A stretch of 64,000 bases of DNA from Blastocatellia bacterium. Its GTDB lineage: Bacteria; Acidobacteriota; Blastocatellia; UBA7656. The position numbers and the translations under genes are program-made. The notes under the pieces are model-generated. The model was not told the DNA's origin, ran no database searches, and saw only the letters and a list, made by a program, of their open reading frames with translations. Positions within the stretch are counted from its first letter, which is position 1. Every line of letters begins with the position of its first letter. The DNA is taken from NCBI GenBank assembly GCA_035275065.1, contig DATENM010000145.1, positions 25,851 to 89,850 on the forward strand, given 5' to 3'. Positions 31,870-41,957 of the stretch are shown here, piece by piece.

Positions 31870-33027
31870 TCAGGATAGCGCCTTGACCAGTCGCTCTGCC
31901 GCCGCTTCCAGCATCGCGTCTTCGCGCGCAAAGCACCAGCGCATATAAACGTCCTGCTCCGGCTCGTCCATAAAGGCGCTGCCGGGGACGCCGGCGACGC
32001 CCGCTTGAATCAGCCGCTCATTCAACTCGACGGCATCGGTGAAGCGTTCGGGAATGCGCGCCCAGGTGTAGAAGCTGGAACGCGACGGGTAGATTTGAAA
32101 GCCCACCCGTTCGAGCGCCGCATTCAAAGTGGCGCGCTTGCGGGCGAAGTCTACCCTGAGGCGGTCGTAATAGCTTGTGTCTTTGACCAGCACACGCGAG
32201 AGCGCGTGTTGCAGCGGCGTCGGCGTGCAGACGTAGTAAAGATTGCCGAGCGGCCCAAGCTGGCTGGCCAGCTCGCCCGGCCCATAGGCATAGCCCAATC
32301 GCCAGCCCGATATCGCCCACGATTTTGAAAACGAGCTGATCGTCACCGTGTGCGGCGCGGCTTCCGGTACGCTGGCCGTGGCCACATGATCGTCGGCTTC
32401 GAGCGTGAAATGTTCATAGACCTCGTCGGACAGAATCAGCAGGTTCAACTCTTCGGCAATCTGACCGATGCCGCGCAGCTCGTCGCGCGTCATGACGCGG
32501 CCCGTCGGGTTGGCGGGCGAGCAGACAATGATGGCTTTCAACGGAAATTCAGCGCGCCGGGCGGCGTCGCGGCAGACGCGGCGCAGCTCGTCGAGGTCAA
32601 GCTCTAGCCGGTCGCCGCGCAGCTTGAAGACATCGACCCGCCCGCCGGCGCTTTCGACCGTGCGCTTGTGATAAGGGTAGTAGGGCTCGAAGACCAGCGC
32701 CGCTTTGCCGCGCAGGAACGTGTGCGCGAAGGCCACCAGGCCGCCGGTCGCGCCCGGCGTGATCATCAATTCGAGCGGGCGCTTGTCGGGGTCTACGGTG
32801 ACGCCGTTGAGCTGTTGCAGCTTGGTGGCGACGGCGCGGCGCAAGCTGTCGGTGCCTTCAAAAAAGCTGTAATGGTTGAGACCTTCGCTGATGACGTCTT
32901 TGGCGGCTTGCTCAAGGTCCGGGTGCAGGCGAACTTCGTTCTGTCCCTGCACGAGATTGCCGCTCGCGGGCACGAGGCGCGTGATCGCGCGGATGTCGGG
33001 CTGTGGGCGTTTTGTTCTTGTTTGCAA
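31870..33027 (-). CDS. Class I/II PLP-dependent aminotransferase
   Basis: 385 aa. TTG start with GGGAGG six nt upstream. Fold type I residues are visible: the PLP lysine Lys235 in SSFSKSWAISGWRLGYAYGP, Asp201 and Tyr204 in LILSDEVYEHF, Asn173 in SPANPTGRV, and a substrate-carboxylate Arg near the C-terminus (MRWCFAREDA). It is closest to the aspartate/aromatic aminotransferase-like group. The amino donor and acceptor cannot be assigned. It is followed immediately by the 272-aa gene with no gap. Confidence 0.88.
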   Translation of the reverse strand: MQTRTKRPQPDIRAITRLVPASGNLVQGQNEVRLHPDLEQAAKDVISEGLNHYSFFEGTDSLRRAVATKLQQLNGVTVDPDKRPLELMITPGATGGLVAFAHTFLRGKAALVFEPYYPYHKRTVESAGGRVDVFKLRGDRLELDLDELRRVCRDAARRAEFPLKAIIVCSPANPTGRVMTRDELRGIGQIAEELNLLILSDEVYEHFTLEADDHVATASVPEAAPHTVTISSFSKSWAISGWRLGYAYGPGELASQLGPLGNLYYVCTPTPLQHALSRVLVKDTSYYDRLRVDFARKRATLNAALERVGFQIYPSRSSFYTWARIPERFTDAVELNERLIQAGVAGVPGSAFMDEPEQDVYMRWCFAREDAMLEAAAERLVKALS

Positions 33028-33518
33028 ATCAAACCTCCCCTCAATCGTTTCCTCGATGGATGGTAAAAGCCGGCCTGCGGCCTGTCAAGCAAACCATCCC
33101 GGCGACTGGAGGGAAAAGTGGCGGAAGCGAATCGCTCCCCTGGCCACTAGTGGCTCTGCATTTTTGCCTTTTGCCGCCGCGCGCGTCAGCGCATCACAGG
33201 CCATCACACGCCTTTTGCCTATTGCCTTTACCTTACCCCGTATGGGGCAGGGAAGTTTCTATTGAAAAAGCCCTGGCGGCTGTGTTACTTTGCAAAAGGG
33301 GTCAAAACAAGCAGAGGTATTTGATTCCCGTGCGATCAGTTATCATGCGTTCGAGTTTGCTCGTCATCCTTTATTCATAAGCAGACAAGCCCTGCTTTGC
33401 AGTCCGCAGTCGAAAGTCCCATCTCGCCGGCTCAGGCGCAGGAACGTATGAGCCGTTCGATGGCGCATACCTGCGTTATCCAGAATGTAAAGCAGTTGTT
33501 GTTGAAAGGTCTGGACGC
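33028..33518. other. Intergenic region without recognised features
   Basis: About 490 bp between the divergent aminotransferase and PocR-GGDEF genes. Short ORFs here give no family-like protein and overlap the neighbouring gene's shadow frames. No hairpin, tRNA-like cloverleaf or member of the window's repeat families was seen. AAAGG at 33505-33509 is the likely ribosome site of the downstream gene. Confidence 0.6.
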
Positions 33519-35162
33519 TTGACCAGAGAATCCGCAAAGCCAACCGTCGCGGCCAGAGACGAGTCTGTCTCTGACAATGCCCTGGTTGTGTGGCTGCGTC
33601 TGCAACGTTCGCTGGCCGAGAAGAACGGCGTTGCGCTTGTCACCTTGAGCCAGGATGGCGCCGCCATCGGGCGCATCGAAAACGACAACAGCATCTGCAA
33701 GGCGATGCGTGTCGCGCCCGATTACGCGCCGTTGTGCCAGGCCGATTGCGGCAACGCCTATGACCAGGCGCTGGCCAGCGGCGAGCTAACCGAATACACC
33801 TGCCATGCCGGGTTGCACTGCTTCGCCATGCCGGTTTCCATCGGCAAGCGCCAGCTGGTAATTCTCGGTGGGCGCGCCTTCAGCTCGACCGCCGAGTACA
33901 TGCGCTTCCTGGGCGATTACGACGACCTGCCGGGGGTCAACAGCGGCGAGTGCCTGAAAAATGTCAAGTTTCTCGACACCCGCGACCTCAAGCAGGCCGC
34001 CGAGATTGTGGAGTCGACGGCCTCGTATCACTTCCACAACGCGCCGCGCGCCGAAGCGCCCGCCGCCGCAGGCCCGCAGACCTCGCCCGAATTACTCGAC
34101 GCGCATCTGGAAATCATCCGGCTGACCGACCAGCTTGAAACGCGCAAGCGCGCCATCGGCCAGTTCTATAACTTCCTGCGCGGCGTCGCGGCGTCGCTCG
34201 ACTCCGGCAAAGTCTACCAGAGCGTGCTTGCCAAGTTCAGCGAGATGCTCAAGGCCGAGCGCAGCTCGCTGATGATTCTCAACGAGGAATCGAACGAGCT
34301 TGCCCTGGAAGCGGCTCTGGGAGCCGAGCATACGTTGATGCCCGTGCGCATCAAGCTCGGCGAAGGGGTCGCCGGCGCGGTGCTGGCTTCGGGGCTGCCG
34401 CTGGTGGTGCGCGACGTCGAGACCGACGCCCGCCTGCCGCAAACGCGCGCCGGCCATTATCGCAGCAAATCCTTCATCAGCTACCCGATCACCCTGGGCT
34501 CCCGCAAGGTCGGCGTCATCAACCTGACGGAGCGCCGCGACGGCCTGCCCTACGACGACGAGGACCTGAGCATCCTTGAGTTGATGTCGCCGCACCTGGC
34601 CTTGATCATTGATCGCACCGAGTGGCACCGCAAGGCCGAGGCCTATCAGCGCATGTCGCTCACAGACCCGCTCACGGGCTTGCCGAACCGCCGCTACCTG
34701 AGCGACCGCCTGTTCGAAGAGGTCGAACGCTCGAAGCGCTACGACACGCCGCTGTCGTTCATGATTATTGACGTAGACCACTTCAAGTCTTATAACGACC
34801 TGTACGGTCACACGAACGCCGACCTGGTGTTGATCCAGACGGCGCAGTTGTTGCGCACACTGGTGCGCGCCATCGATATGTCTGCGCGCTTTGCCGGCGA
34901 TGAGTTCTGCATCATCCTGCCGGAGACCGAGCCGGAAACCGCCGTGCGCGTCGCTGAGCGACTGCGCGCCGCCGTCAGCGAGACCGTTTACTGCGCTGAA
35001 AGCGGTGAGCGCATGGGCCGCGTGACCTTGAGCATTGGCGTCTCTTCTTTCAGCCCCGCAAGACAAAGCCCCCTGGCCATTATCGAAGCGGCCGATCGCG
35101 CCCTCTATCAGGCAAAGATGCGCGGTCGTAACTGCGTTGCCGTTTACGACGCGGCAGATTGA
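33519..35162 (+). CDS. PocR-GAF-GGDEF diguanylate cyclase
   Basis: 547 aa, TTG start. Residues about 25-170 resemble the PocR sensory domain, with a Cys-rich pattern (APLCQADCGNAYDQALASGE, YTCHAGLHCFAMPV) that may bind a small hydrocarbon ligand or metal. A GAF domain follows (about 205-355, KAERSSLMILNEESN to VINLTER). The C-terminal GGDEF domain (about 375-545) has DPLTGLPNRRYL and the active-site variant AGDEF near residue 458. RAID sits five residues before AGDEF, a product-inhibition I-site. It should make c-di-GMP. It is the first gene of a signalling block that also holds an HD-GYP phosphodiesterase. Confidence 0.9.
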   Translation: MTRESAKPTVAARDESVSDNALVVWLRLQRSLAEKNGVALVTLSQDGAAIGRIENDNSICKAMRVAPDYAPLCQADCGNAYDQALASGELTEYTCHAGLHCFAMPVSIGKRQLVILGGRAFSSTAEYMRFLGDYDDLPGVNSGECLKNVKFLDTRDLKQAAEIVESTASYHFHNAPRAEAPAAAGPQTSPELLDAHLEIIRLTDQLETRKRAIGQFYNFLRGVAASLDSGKVYQSVLAKFSEMLKAERSSLMILNEESNELALEAALGAEHTLMPVRIKLGEGVAGAVLASGLPLVVRDVETDARLPQTRAGHYRSKSFISYPITLGSRKVGVINLTERRDGLPYDDEDLSILELMSPHLALIIDRTEWHRKAEAYQRMSLTDPLTGLPNRRYLSDRLFEEVERSKRYDTPLSFMIIDVDHFKSYNDLYGHTNADLVLIQTAQLLRTLVRAIDMSARFAGDEFCIILPETEPETAVRVAERLRAAVSETVYCAESGERMGRVTLSIGVSSFSPARQSPLAIIEAADRALYQAKMRGRNCVAVYDAAD

Positions 35163-35182
35163 GCGACGGTCAGCGGAGACGG

Positions 35183-37501
35183 ATGAACCACCGCGACGCG
35201 AAACAGGTCATGAGTCGGCTTGCCGACGGCGAATTCTTCGACCGCGAGGCCGAGCTTGAGCGCTTGCTGGCGCTCGGCCGCCGGCGGCCCGCGCTGCGCC
35301 CGCCGGCGGCCGAAAACGACGCCGACGCCCAGCCGACCGCAAGCCGCGAAACCATGCGCGGGCGGCCCGTTGCGAATGCCTTGCTGCTTGGCGCGCCGCG
35401 CGTCGGCAAGTCCGAGCTGCTGCGCAAAGCCTATGACCGCTTGTTCAGCGAAGCCATCGAGACCGTGCCAATCTATTACGCGCTCAAGCCTTACAGTCTG
35501 GACGGCGAGCGCCTGGCGCGCGATTTCTTCGCGCAGTTCATCGCCCAGTTCATCGCCTTCCGCCGCCACGATCCACGCCTGATCGAAGCCGCGAGCGAGC
35601 CGCTGGCGGTGATTACCCGCGCCGCGCCGCCGGAAGATTACATCTGGGTGCGGGCCATGGTTGACGCCTTCAACCGCGCCATGGCGACTGGCGATCCGTC
35701 GTTGATGCTGCGCTCGGCTTTGCAATCGCCGCCAGTCGTCGCGGCCCGCGCCCAGCTCTCGCCGTTCGTGATGCTCGACAATTTTCATCTGCTGACCGAC
35801 GCTCCCATGATCCGCGCCGAGCTGGTGCGCGCCCTGACCGCGGAGCAGGCGGGGCCGGCAGCGCCCGCTTACCTGCTCTGCGGGTTGCGGCGCGTGATGA
35901 CAAATTTGATACCGCCCGACGAAGAGCTTTACCGCCGCCTTGAGCTGCTCACCATCGAAGCGATGGACGACGAGCCGATGGAAAAGCTGATCCGCGCCAT
36001 GGCCGTGGCGCTCGATGTCGAGGTTAGCGATTCGACCGTCGAATTGATGATTCAACAGCTCGGTCATGACCTTTTTTACATTCGCGCCGTGCTGGACGCC
36101 GCGGCGGCGCGCGGCGCGAGTCTCAGGACGTTCATGGAGTTCGAGCGCGTCTACACGGACGAAGTCCTCGGCGGGCGCATCAATCATTACTTGTGCGCCC
36201 TGCTCCGCGATGTCGCGCCAAGCTCGCGCCAGCAACGCGCAGCCATCGAAGCGCTCAACCTGACGCTCGAAAGCAGCGAGGCGTTGCCGATTGACGCGGT
36301 GGTCGAGCGCATGGGCGAAGAGATCAATGAAGCCGAATCATTGTTGGCGCAGCTCCACATGCGCGAGTTTCTGGAGATCAGCTACGGGTTCCTGCGCGCC
36401 GCCGATGACACGGTGCTCGCAGACTTTGTGCGCTCGAAATACCGCAACGAGATCGCCGGCGCCCGCCGCCCCGTGGCTGGCGAAACGCTGCTCGGCGAAA
36501 AGCTCAAGCATTCTTACCGCCTGATGATGTCGCGCTATCACCGCGCCGTCGAGTCGCAGTTGATCGAGCTGCTGTCGCGCTTCGATTTCCAGAGCGTGCC
36601 GGCGAGCCTGTTCGACCTGGCGCAGTACGAAAAGCAATTCCGTGGGATGAGCCGTGTGCAGGTGCGGCGCGCGCTTGACGACGACACCGAGCGCGTTCGC
36701 CTGCCGCAGATTGTTCTGGTCAATGATAATGGCGCCGGCGAAAAGCCCGGCATCGGCTGGCGGCTGTTTGCCGCGAGCGGCTTTGAAGGCGGCATCTACA
36801 GCGATGCCAATGAAGTCGTCTGGCTGATTGCCCTGATCAATTCGAAGGAGCCGCTTGATGTCGAAACGCTCAACCACATAGACCAGCGGCTCGAAGCCGC
36901 CGCGCGCCTGGCGGGTGACCGCGCCGCGCCGCGCATGGTGCGCTGGTACATCAGCAAAGAAGGCTTCTCGGCGGTCGCCTCTGAGCGGCTGGTGACGTTG
37001 CGGGCGCACCGCTCGACCTTCAGCCAGCTCGACCTGATCGAAGATTGTCTGGTGAAATTCGCCACCGGCGGCCATCAGCGCCCCGCCAGCGAGTTCGAGC
37101 TAATCATTCCTATCGAAGGCGAGGCCGAGCTGATTGCCGCGCGCACGGTCGAACAAATTGCCCGCGCCGCCGACTTCGATCAGGAATCGATCAACCAGAT
37201 CAAGACCGCCTTGATCGAAGCCTGCATCAACGCCGCCGAGCACTCGGATTCGCCCGACCGCCGCATCTATCAGCGGTTTGCAGTTGACGAGGATCGGCTT
37301 ATAATCACCGTGTCCAATAAAGGCAAAACCTTCGGCGCAAACGACGCATCAGCCCCCGCGATGCCAGTTTCGCCCGCCGCCCGCAAGCGCGGTCGCGGCT
37401 TGCAGATCATCCGCTCCTTGATGGATGAAGTCCACTTCGAGCGCGCCGACGACGGCGCCAGCCTGGTGATGACCAAATACCTGAAACGCCCCGAAGAGTA
37501 G
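35183..37501 (+). CDS. NTPase fused to an RsbW-like (HATPase) domain
   Basis: 772 aa from the ATG at 35183, with GGAG at 35175-35178; a TTG overlapping the previous stop has no ribosome site. Residues about 15-330 are a P-loop NTPase of the STAND/AAA type: Walker A GAPRVGKS (70-77) and Walker B FVMLDNFH. The middle (about 350-630) is helical with winged-helix-like parts. The C-terminal 130 residues form a GHKL kinase domain like the anti-sigma factor RsbW: N-box EACINAAEHSD, then VSNKGKTFG and KRGRGLQII. It may act as a signal-dependent switch kinase on the STAS protein encoded 141 bp downstream. Confidence 0.8.
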   Translation: MNHRDAKQVMSRLADGEFFDREAELERLLALGRRRPALRPPAAENDADAQPTASRETMRGRPVANALLLGAPRVGKSELLRKAYDRLFSEAIETVPIYYALKPYSLDGERLARDFFAQFIAQFIAFRRHDPRLIEAASEPLAVITRAAPPEDYIWVRAMVDAFNRAMATGDPSLMLRSALQSPPVVAARAQLSPFVMLDNFHLLTDAPMIRAELVRALTAEQAGPAAPAYLLCGLRRVMTNLIPPDEELYRRLELLTIEAMDDEPMEKLIRAMAVALDVEVSDSTVELMIQQLGHDLFYIRAVLDAAAARGASLRTFMEFERVYTDEVLGGRINHYLCALLRDVAPSSRQQRAAIEALNLTLESSEALPIDAVVERMGEEINEAESLLAQLHMREFLEISYGFLRAADDTVLADFVRSKYRNEIAGARRPVAGETLLGEKLKHSYRLMMSRYHRAVESQLIELLSRFDFQSVPASLFDLAQYEKQFRGMSRVQVRRALDDDTERVRLPQIVLVNDNGAGEKPGIGWRLFAASGFEGGIYSDANEVVWLIALINSKEPLDVETLNHIDQRLEAAARLAGDRAAPRMVRWYISKEGFSAVASERLVTLRAHRSTFSQLDLIEDCLVKFATGGHQRPASEFELIIPIEGEAELIAARTVEQIARAADFDQESINQIKTALIEACINAAEHSDSPDRRIYQRFAVDEDRLIITVSNKGKTFGANDASAPAMPVSPAARKRGRGLQIIRSLMDEVHFERADDGASLVMTKYLKRPEE

Positions 37502-37516
37502 GCAGGACAACAGAAG

Positions 37517-37620
37517 GTGACGAGTAACAGGTGACAAGTGACAAGACGTTGTCACTCCGCTTCCGGGTAAGAACGCCCGGGCGCAGTTCTTCTTGTCACT
37601 TGTCCCCTGTCACTTGTCAC
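37517..37620. repeat. Heptamer-repeat hairpin (GTGACAA type) in signalling operon
   Basis: 30-bp arms (37517-37546 and 37591-37620), 27 of 30 complementary, built from tandem AGTGACA-like heptamers. The 44-bp loop holds a small CCGGG-CCCGG stem. It lies between the NTPase/kinase and STAS genes and ends 23 bp before the STAS start, leaving room for its ribosome site (GGGGGA). Confidence 0.8.
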
Positions 37621-37642
37621 TCCTGAAGCCTTGGGGGAAGCC

Positions 37643-38011
37643 ATGAATACCACAGACATTCGTATGCGGCGCGTCGAAGGCGCTGCCGTCCTTTATCCCG
37701 GCGCTTACCTGAATCAGTTGCGCGGCGAGAGCATCGAGCGGTGCTGCCTGGAACTGCTCGATGCCGGCGTGCGCCACATCGTCATCAACTTTGCCGAGAC
37801 CGAATTGATTAACAGCATCGGCATCTCCATCCTGCTCGGCGTCATCGAGGTAGTCAACGACGCCCGCGGCATGCTGGTGCTTGCCAGTTTGAGCCCGTCG
37901 AACCGCGAGCTGTTCGAGATGCTCGGTCTGGCGTCGCACATTCAGATCGCTGACAGCGAAGAATCCGCGTTAGCCAATCTGCATGGCGAGCTGCAAAGCG
38001 CGGCGGTCTGA
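37643..38011 (+). CDS. STAS-domain anti-sigma factor antagonist-like protein
   Basis: 122 aa from the ATG at 37643. It is a single STAS domain with the usual pattern: GAYLNQLRGESIERC, HIVINFAETELINSIGISIL, and a C-terminal ELFEMLGLASHIQI. Ser58 in NSIG lies where SpoIIAA/RsbV proteins are phosphorylated (DSSG). It would cycle between phosphorylated and free states and bind a switch kinase, here probably the RsbW-like domain encoded upstream. No sigma factor lies nearby, so the output may be c-di-GMP turnover or the hybrid kinase rather than transcription. Confidence 0.85.
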   Translation: MNTTDIRMRRVEGAAVLYPGAYLNQLRGESIERCCLELLDAGVRHIVINFAETELINSIGISILLGVIEVVNDARGMLVLASLSPSNRELFEMLGLASHIQIADSEESALANLHGELQSAAV

Positions 38012-38068
38012 ACTGCCGCGACCGCGACGCACTTCGCTCACCTCTAACGAACCAAGGAGATTGCACCC

Positions 38069-39316
38069 ATGAGTTTGACCATGCGAAAGATGCTGCACAA
38101 CTTCGGCGCCCTGGCCGAGCTGGGCACAGAGATCAGCTCGACGCACGACTTTGACGAAGTCGTGCGCGCCTCGCTGCATATGCTGTTGGGCACGCTGGCC
38201 ATCCCGCGCGGCGCCATTGCCCGCTACAGCCACGAGCCGCATCAACTGAAAGTCGTCGCCGCCAAAGGCTTACAAAAGGCCGTCGGCCAGAAGATCACCC
38301 TGGATCACGAAGAGGTCGCGCAACTGACCGGGCATAGCGTGCCGGTCAACTTAGAGGCCGAGCAGAATGGCCTGTCCGCGTTCGTCCACCGCAACAGCGA
38401 CGTCTTCAAGCGCCTGCGCGCGCATACGACGGTGCCGATGGTGGCGCGCGGCGAGCTGATGGGCATGATCTTTCTTTCCGAAAAGTTCACCCGCGAAGAC
38501 TACGACGCCGAAGATGTCGAGATCATCAACACCATCACCCGCCACATCGCCATCGCTTTTTACAACCACCGGCTGATGGTCTCGCTGCGCCGCAAGGCCG
38601 AAGAGAATCAGCGGCTCTACCGCGAGATGCACGAGATTTATCGCGACACGGTCAAGGCGTTCGGCGCGGCGATTGATTTGAAGGACGCCTACACCAGCGG
38701 CCACTCGGAGCGCGTCGGGCGTTACTGCGAAGCCATCGCCCGCGAGCTGGGGATGGCGGGCCGACAGCTCGATTACATCACCGTCGCCGGCTACCTGCAC
38801 GACATCGGCAAGATCACGGTTGATCGCTCGATCATCAACAACCCGCGCCCGCTGACCGAGCGCGAGTTCAAAGAGTTGAACAAGCACGCCGCCACCGGCT
38901 TTGAAATCCTCTCGCACATTCGCCACCCGTGGGACGAGATCGCCCAGATGGCCGGGTCGCACCACGAGAAGGTTGACGGCACAGGCTATCCGCGGGGTCT
39001 GAGCGGCGAGCAGATTCCGCTGGGGGCGCGCATTGTCACGCTGGCCGATTCGTTCGACGCGATGATGACCGACCGGCCTTACCGGGCGCGGCTGCCATTG
39101 GATCGGGCGCTCGCCGACCTGTCGCGCAACACCGGCACACAGTTTTGCGCCACGGTGGCCGCGGCGTTCTGCCGCTTGTTGCTGAAAGAGATTACCGGCG
39201 CGACCCGCGAGCGCGTCTTCCTGCCGGTGATCGGCATCAAATTCGACCGTCCCGCCATCATCGCTACGCTGAGCGAGATGATCCTTGAATTCGAAGCCCA
39301 GCCGCTCGCCAGTTGA
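38069..39316 (+). CDS. GAF-HD-GYP c-di-GMP phosphodiesterase
   Basis: 415 aa. A GAF domain covers about 10-165 (VVRASLHMLLGTLAIPRGAI to IINTITRHIAIAFYNHRLMV). A coiled segment leads to an HD-GYP domain (about 195-370): HSERVGRYC, His244-Asp245 in YLHDIGKI, and HHEKVDGTGYP (298-308), followed by LADSFDAMMTDRPYR. The GYP motif and metal-binding residues are intact, so it should degrade c-di-GMP and oppose the GGDEF protein three genes upstream. It lies 57 bp after the STAS gene in the same direction, consistent with one operon. Confidence 0.9.
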   Translation: MSLTMRKMLHNFGALAELGTEISSTHDFDEVVRASLHMLLGTLAIPRGAIARYSHEPHQLKVVAAKGLQKAVGQKITLDHEEVAQLTGHSVPVNLEAEQNGLSAFVHRNSDVFKRLRAHTTVPMVARGELMGMIFLSEKFTREDYDAEDVEIINTITRHIAIAFYNHRLMVSLRRKAEENQRLYREMHEIYRDTVKAFGAAIDLKDAYTSGHSERVGRYCEAIARELGMAGRQLDYITVAGYLHDIGKITVDRSIINNPRPLTEREFKELNKHAATGFEILSHIRHPWDEIAQMAGSHHEKVDGTGYPRGLSGEQIPLGARIVTLADSFDAMMTDRPYRARLPLDRALADLSRNTGTQFCATVAAAFCRLLLKEITGATRERVFLPVIGIKFDRPAIIATLSEMILEFEAQPLAS

Positions 39317-39376
39317 AGCGGTCTGCTGGAATCAGGGCCGGCAAACGGTGTAGAGTTTGGGTTCAAGGAATTACGG

Positions 39377-41323
<1,947 letters not shown>

Positions 41324-41454
41324 ACCGGCGGCTGCGCAGCCGGCGTGATGAAAGACCAGCGCCAGAGGAACAGAGACTCCTAGGCTTCCGGCCTTGAATG
41401 ACTCCCTGCCTTTTCCGCGCGACCGGAACCGTTGCAATCTCCATCGGCCAAAGC

Positions 41455-41847
41455 TTACTCAGACACGTATTCCCGCATCTGATCGAAGCGCGGCGTCAGC
41501 GTGCCGACCTCACAGTTGCCTGCGCTGAAGGTGTAGGTCGTCTCGAAATCCTCGTAGCTCCGCGCCCGCCAAAGACGGCCATCCGGGTCGATCACCAGTG
41601 AATGGCCGACTCCGCCCCGAAATATTCGCGAACCCTCTGTCCCTGTGTAGACCTTGCAGGTCCAGGGACGTTCTTCTGGATGGGCAGCCATGTAGCTCTC
41701 GATTTCGCGGACCAGTCGCTCGAAAAGCCGGGCGCGGTCTCTGGCTGCTGCCCTGAGCGTTTCGCGGATGGCGCGACTTAACATCGCCTCGGCCGGGGAG
41801 GAGACGACACCCGACTGGAGATCGGAGGTTTGAATCATCGGTTGCAT
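41455..41847 (-). CDS. Protein of unknown function, 130 aa
   Basis: No known family recognised. An N-terminal helical half (SRAIRETLRAAARDRARLFE) is followed by a small beta-rich domain (CKVYTGTEGSRIFRGGVGHS, VIDPDGRLWRARSYEDFETT). The second half has a pattern seen in small phage- or TA-related proteins, but nothing specific. It converges on the histidine kinase gene, with a CGGCTGCGCAGCCG palindrome (41329-41342) between them. Confidence 0.6.
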   Translation of the reverse strand: MQPMIQTSDLQSGVVSSPAEAMLSRAIRETLRAAARDRARLFERLVREIESYMAAHPEERPWTCKVYTGTEGSRIFRGGVGHSLVIDPDGRLWRARSYEDFETTYTFSAGNCEVGTLTPRFDQMREYVSE

Positions 41848-41957
41848 GCGCGGCTGCCCTTGATGAAGTTATGTGTTGCCCGTTGAACAGAGAGATGACT
41901 AACTCTGAATTTGGCATCGCCACGGTTGGCTTTGCCTGCTCGCCGCAGGCGGGCGGA

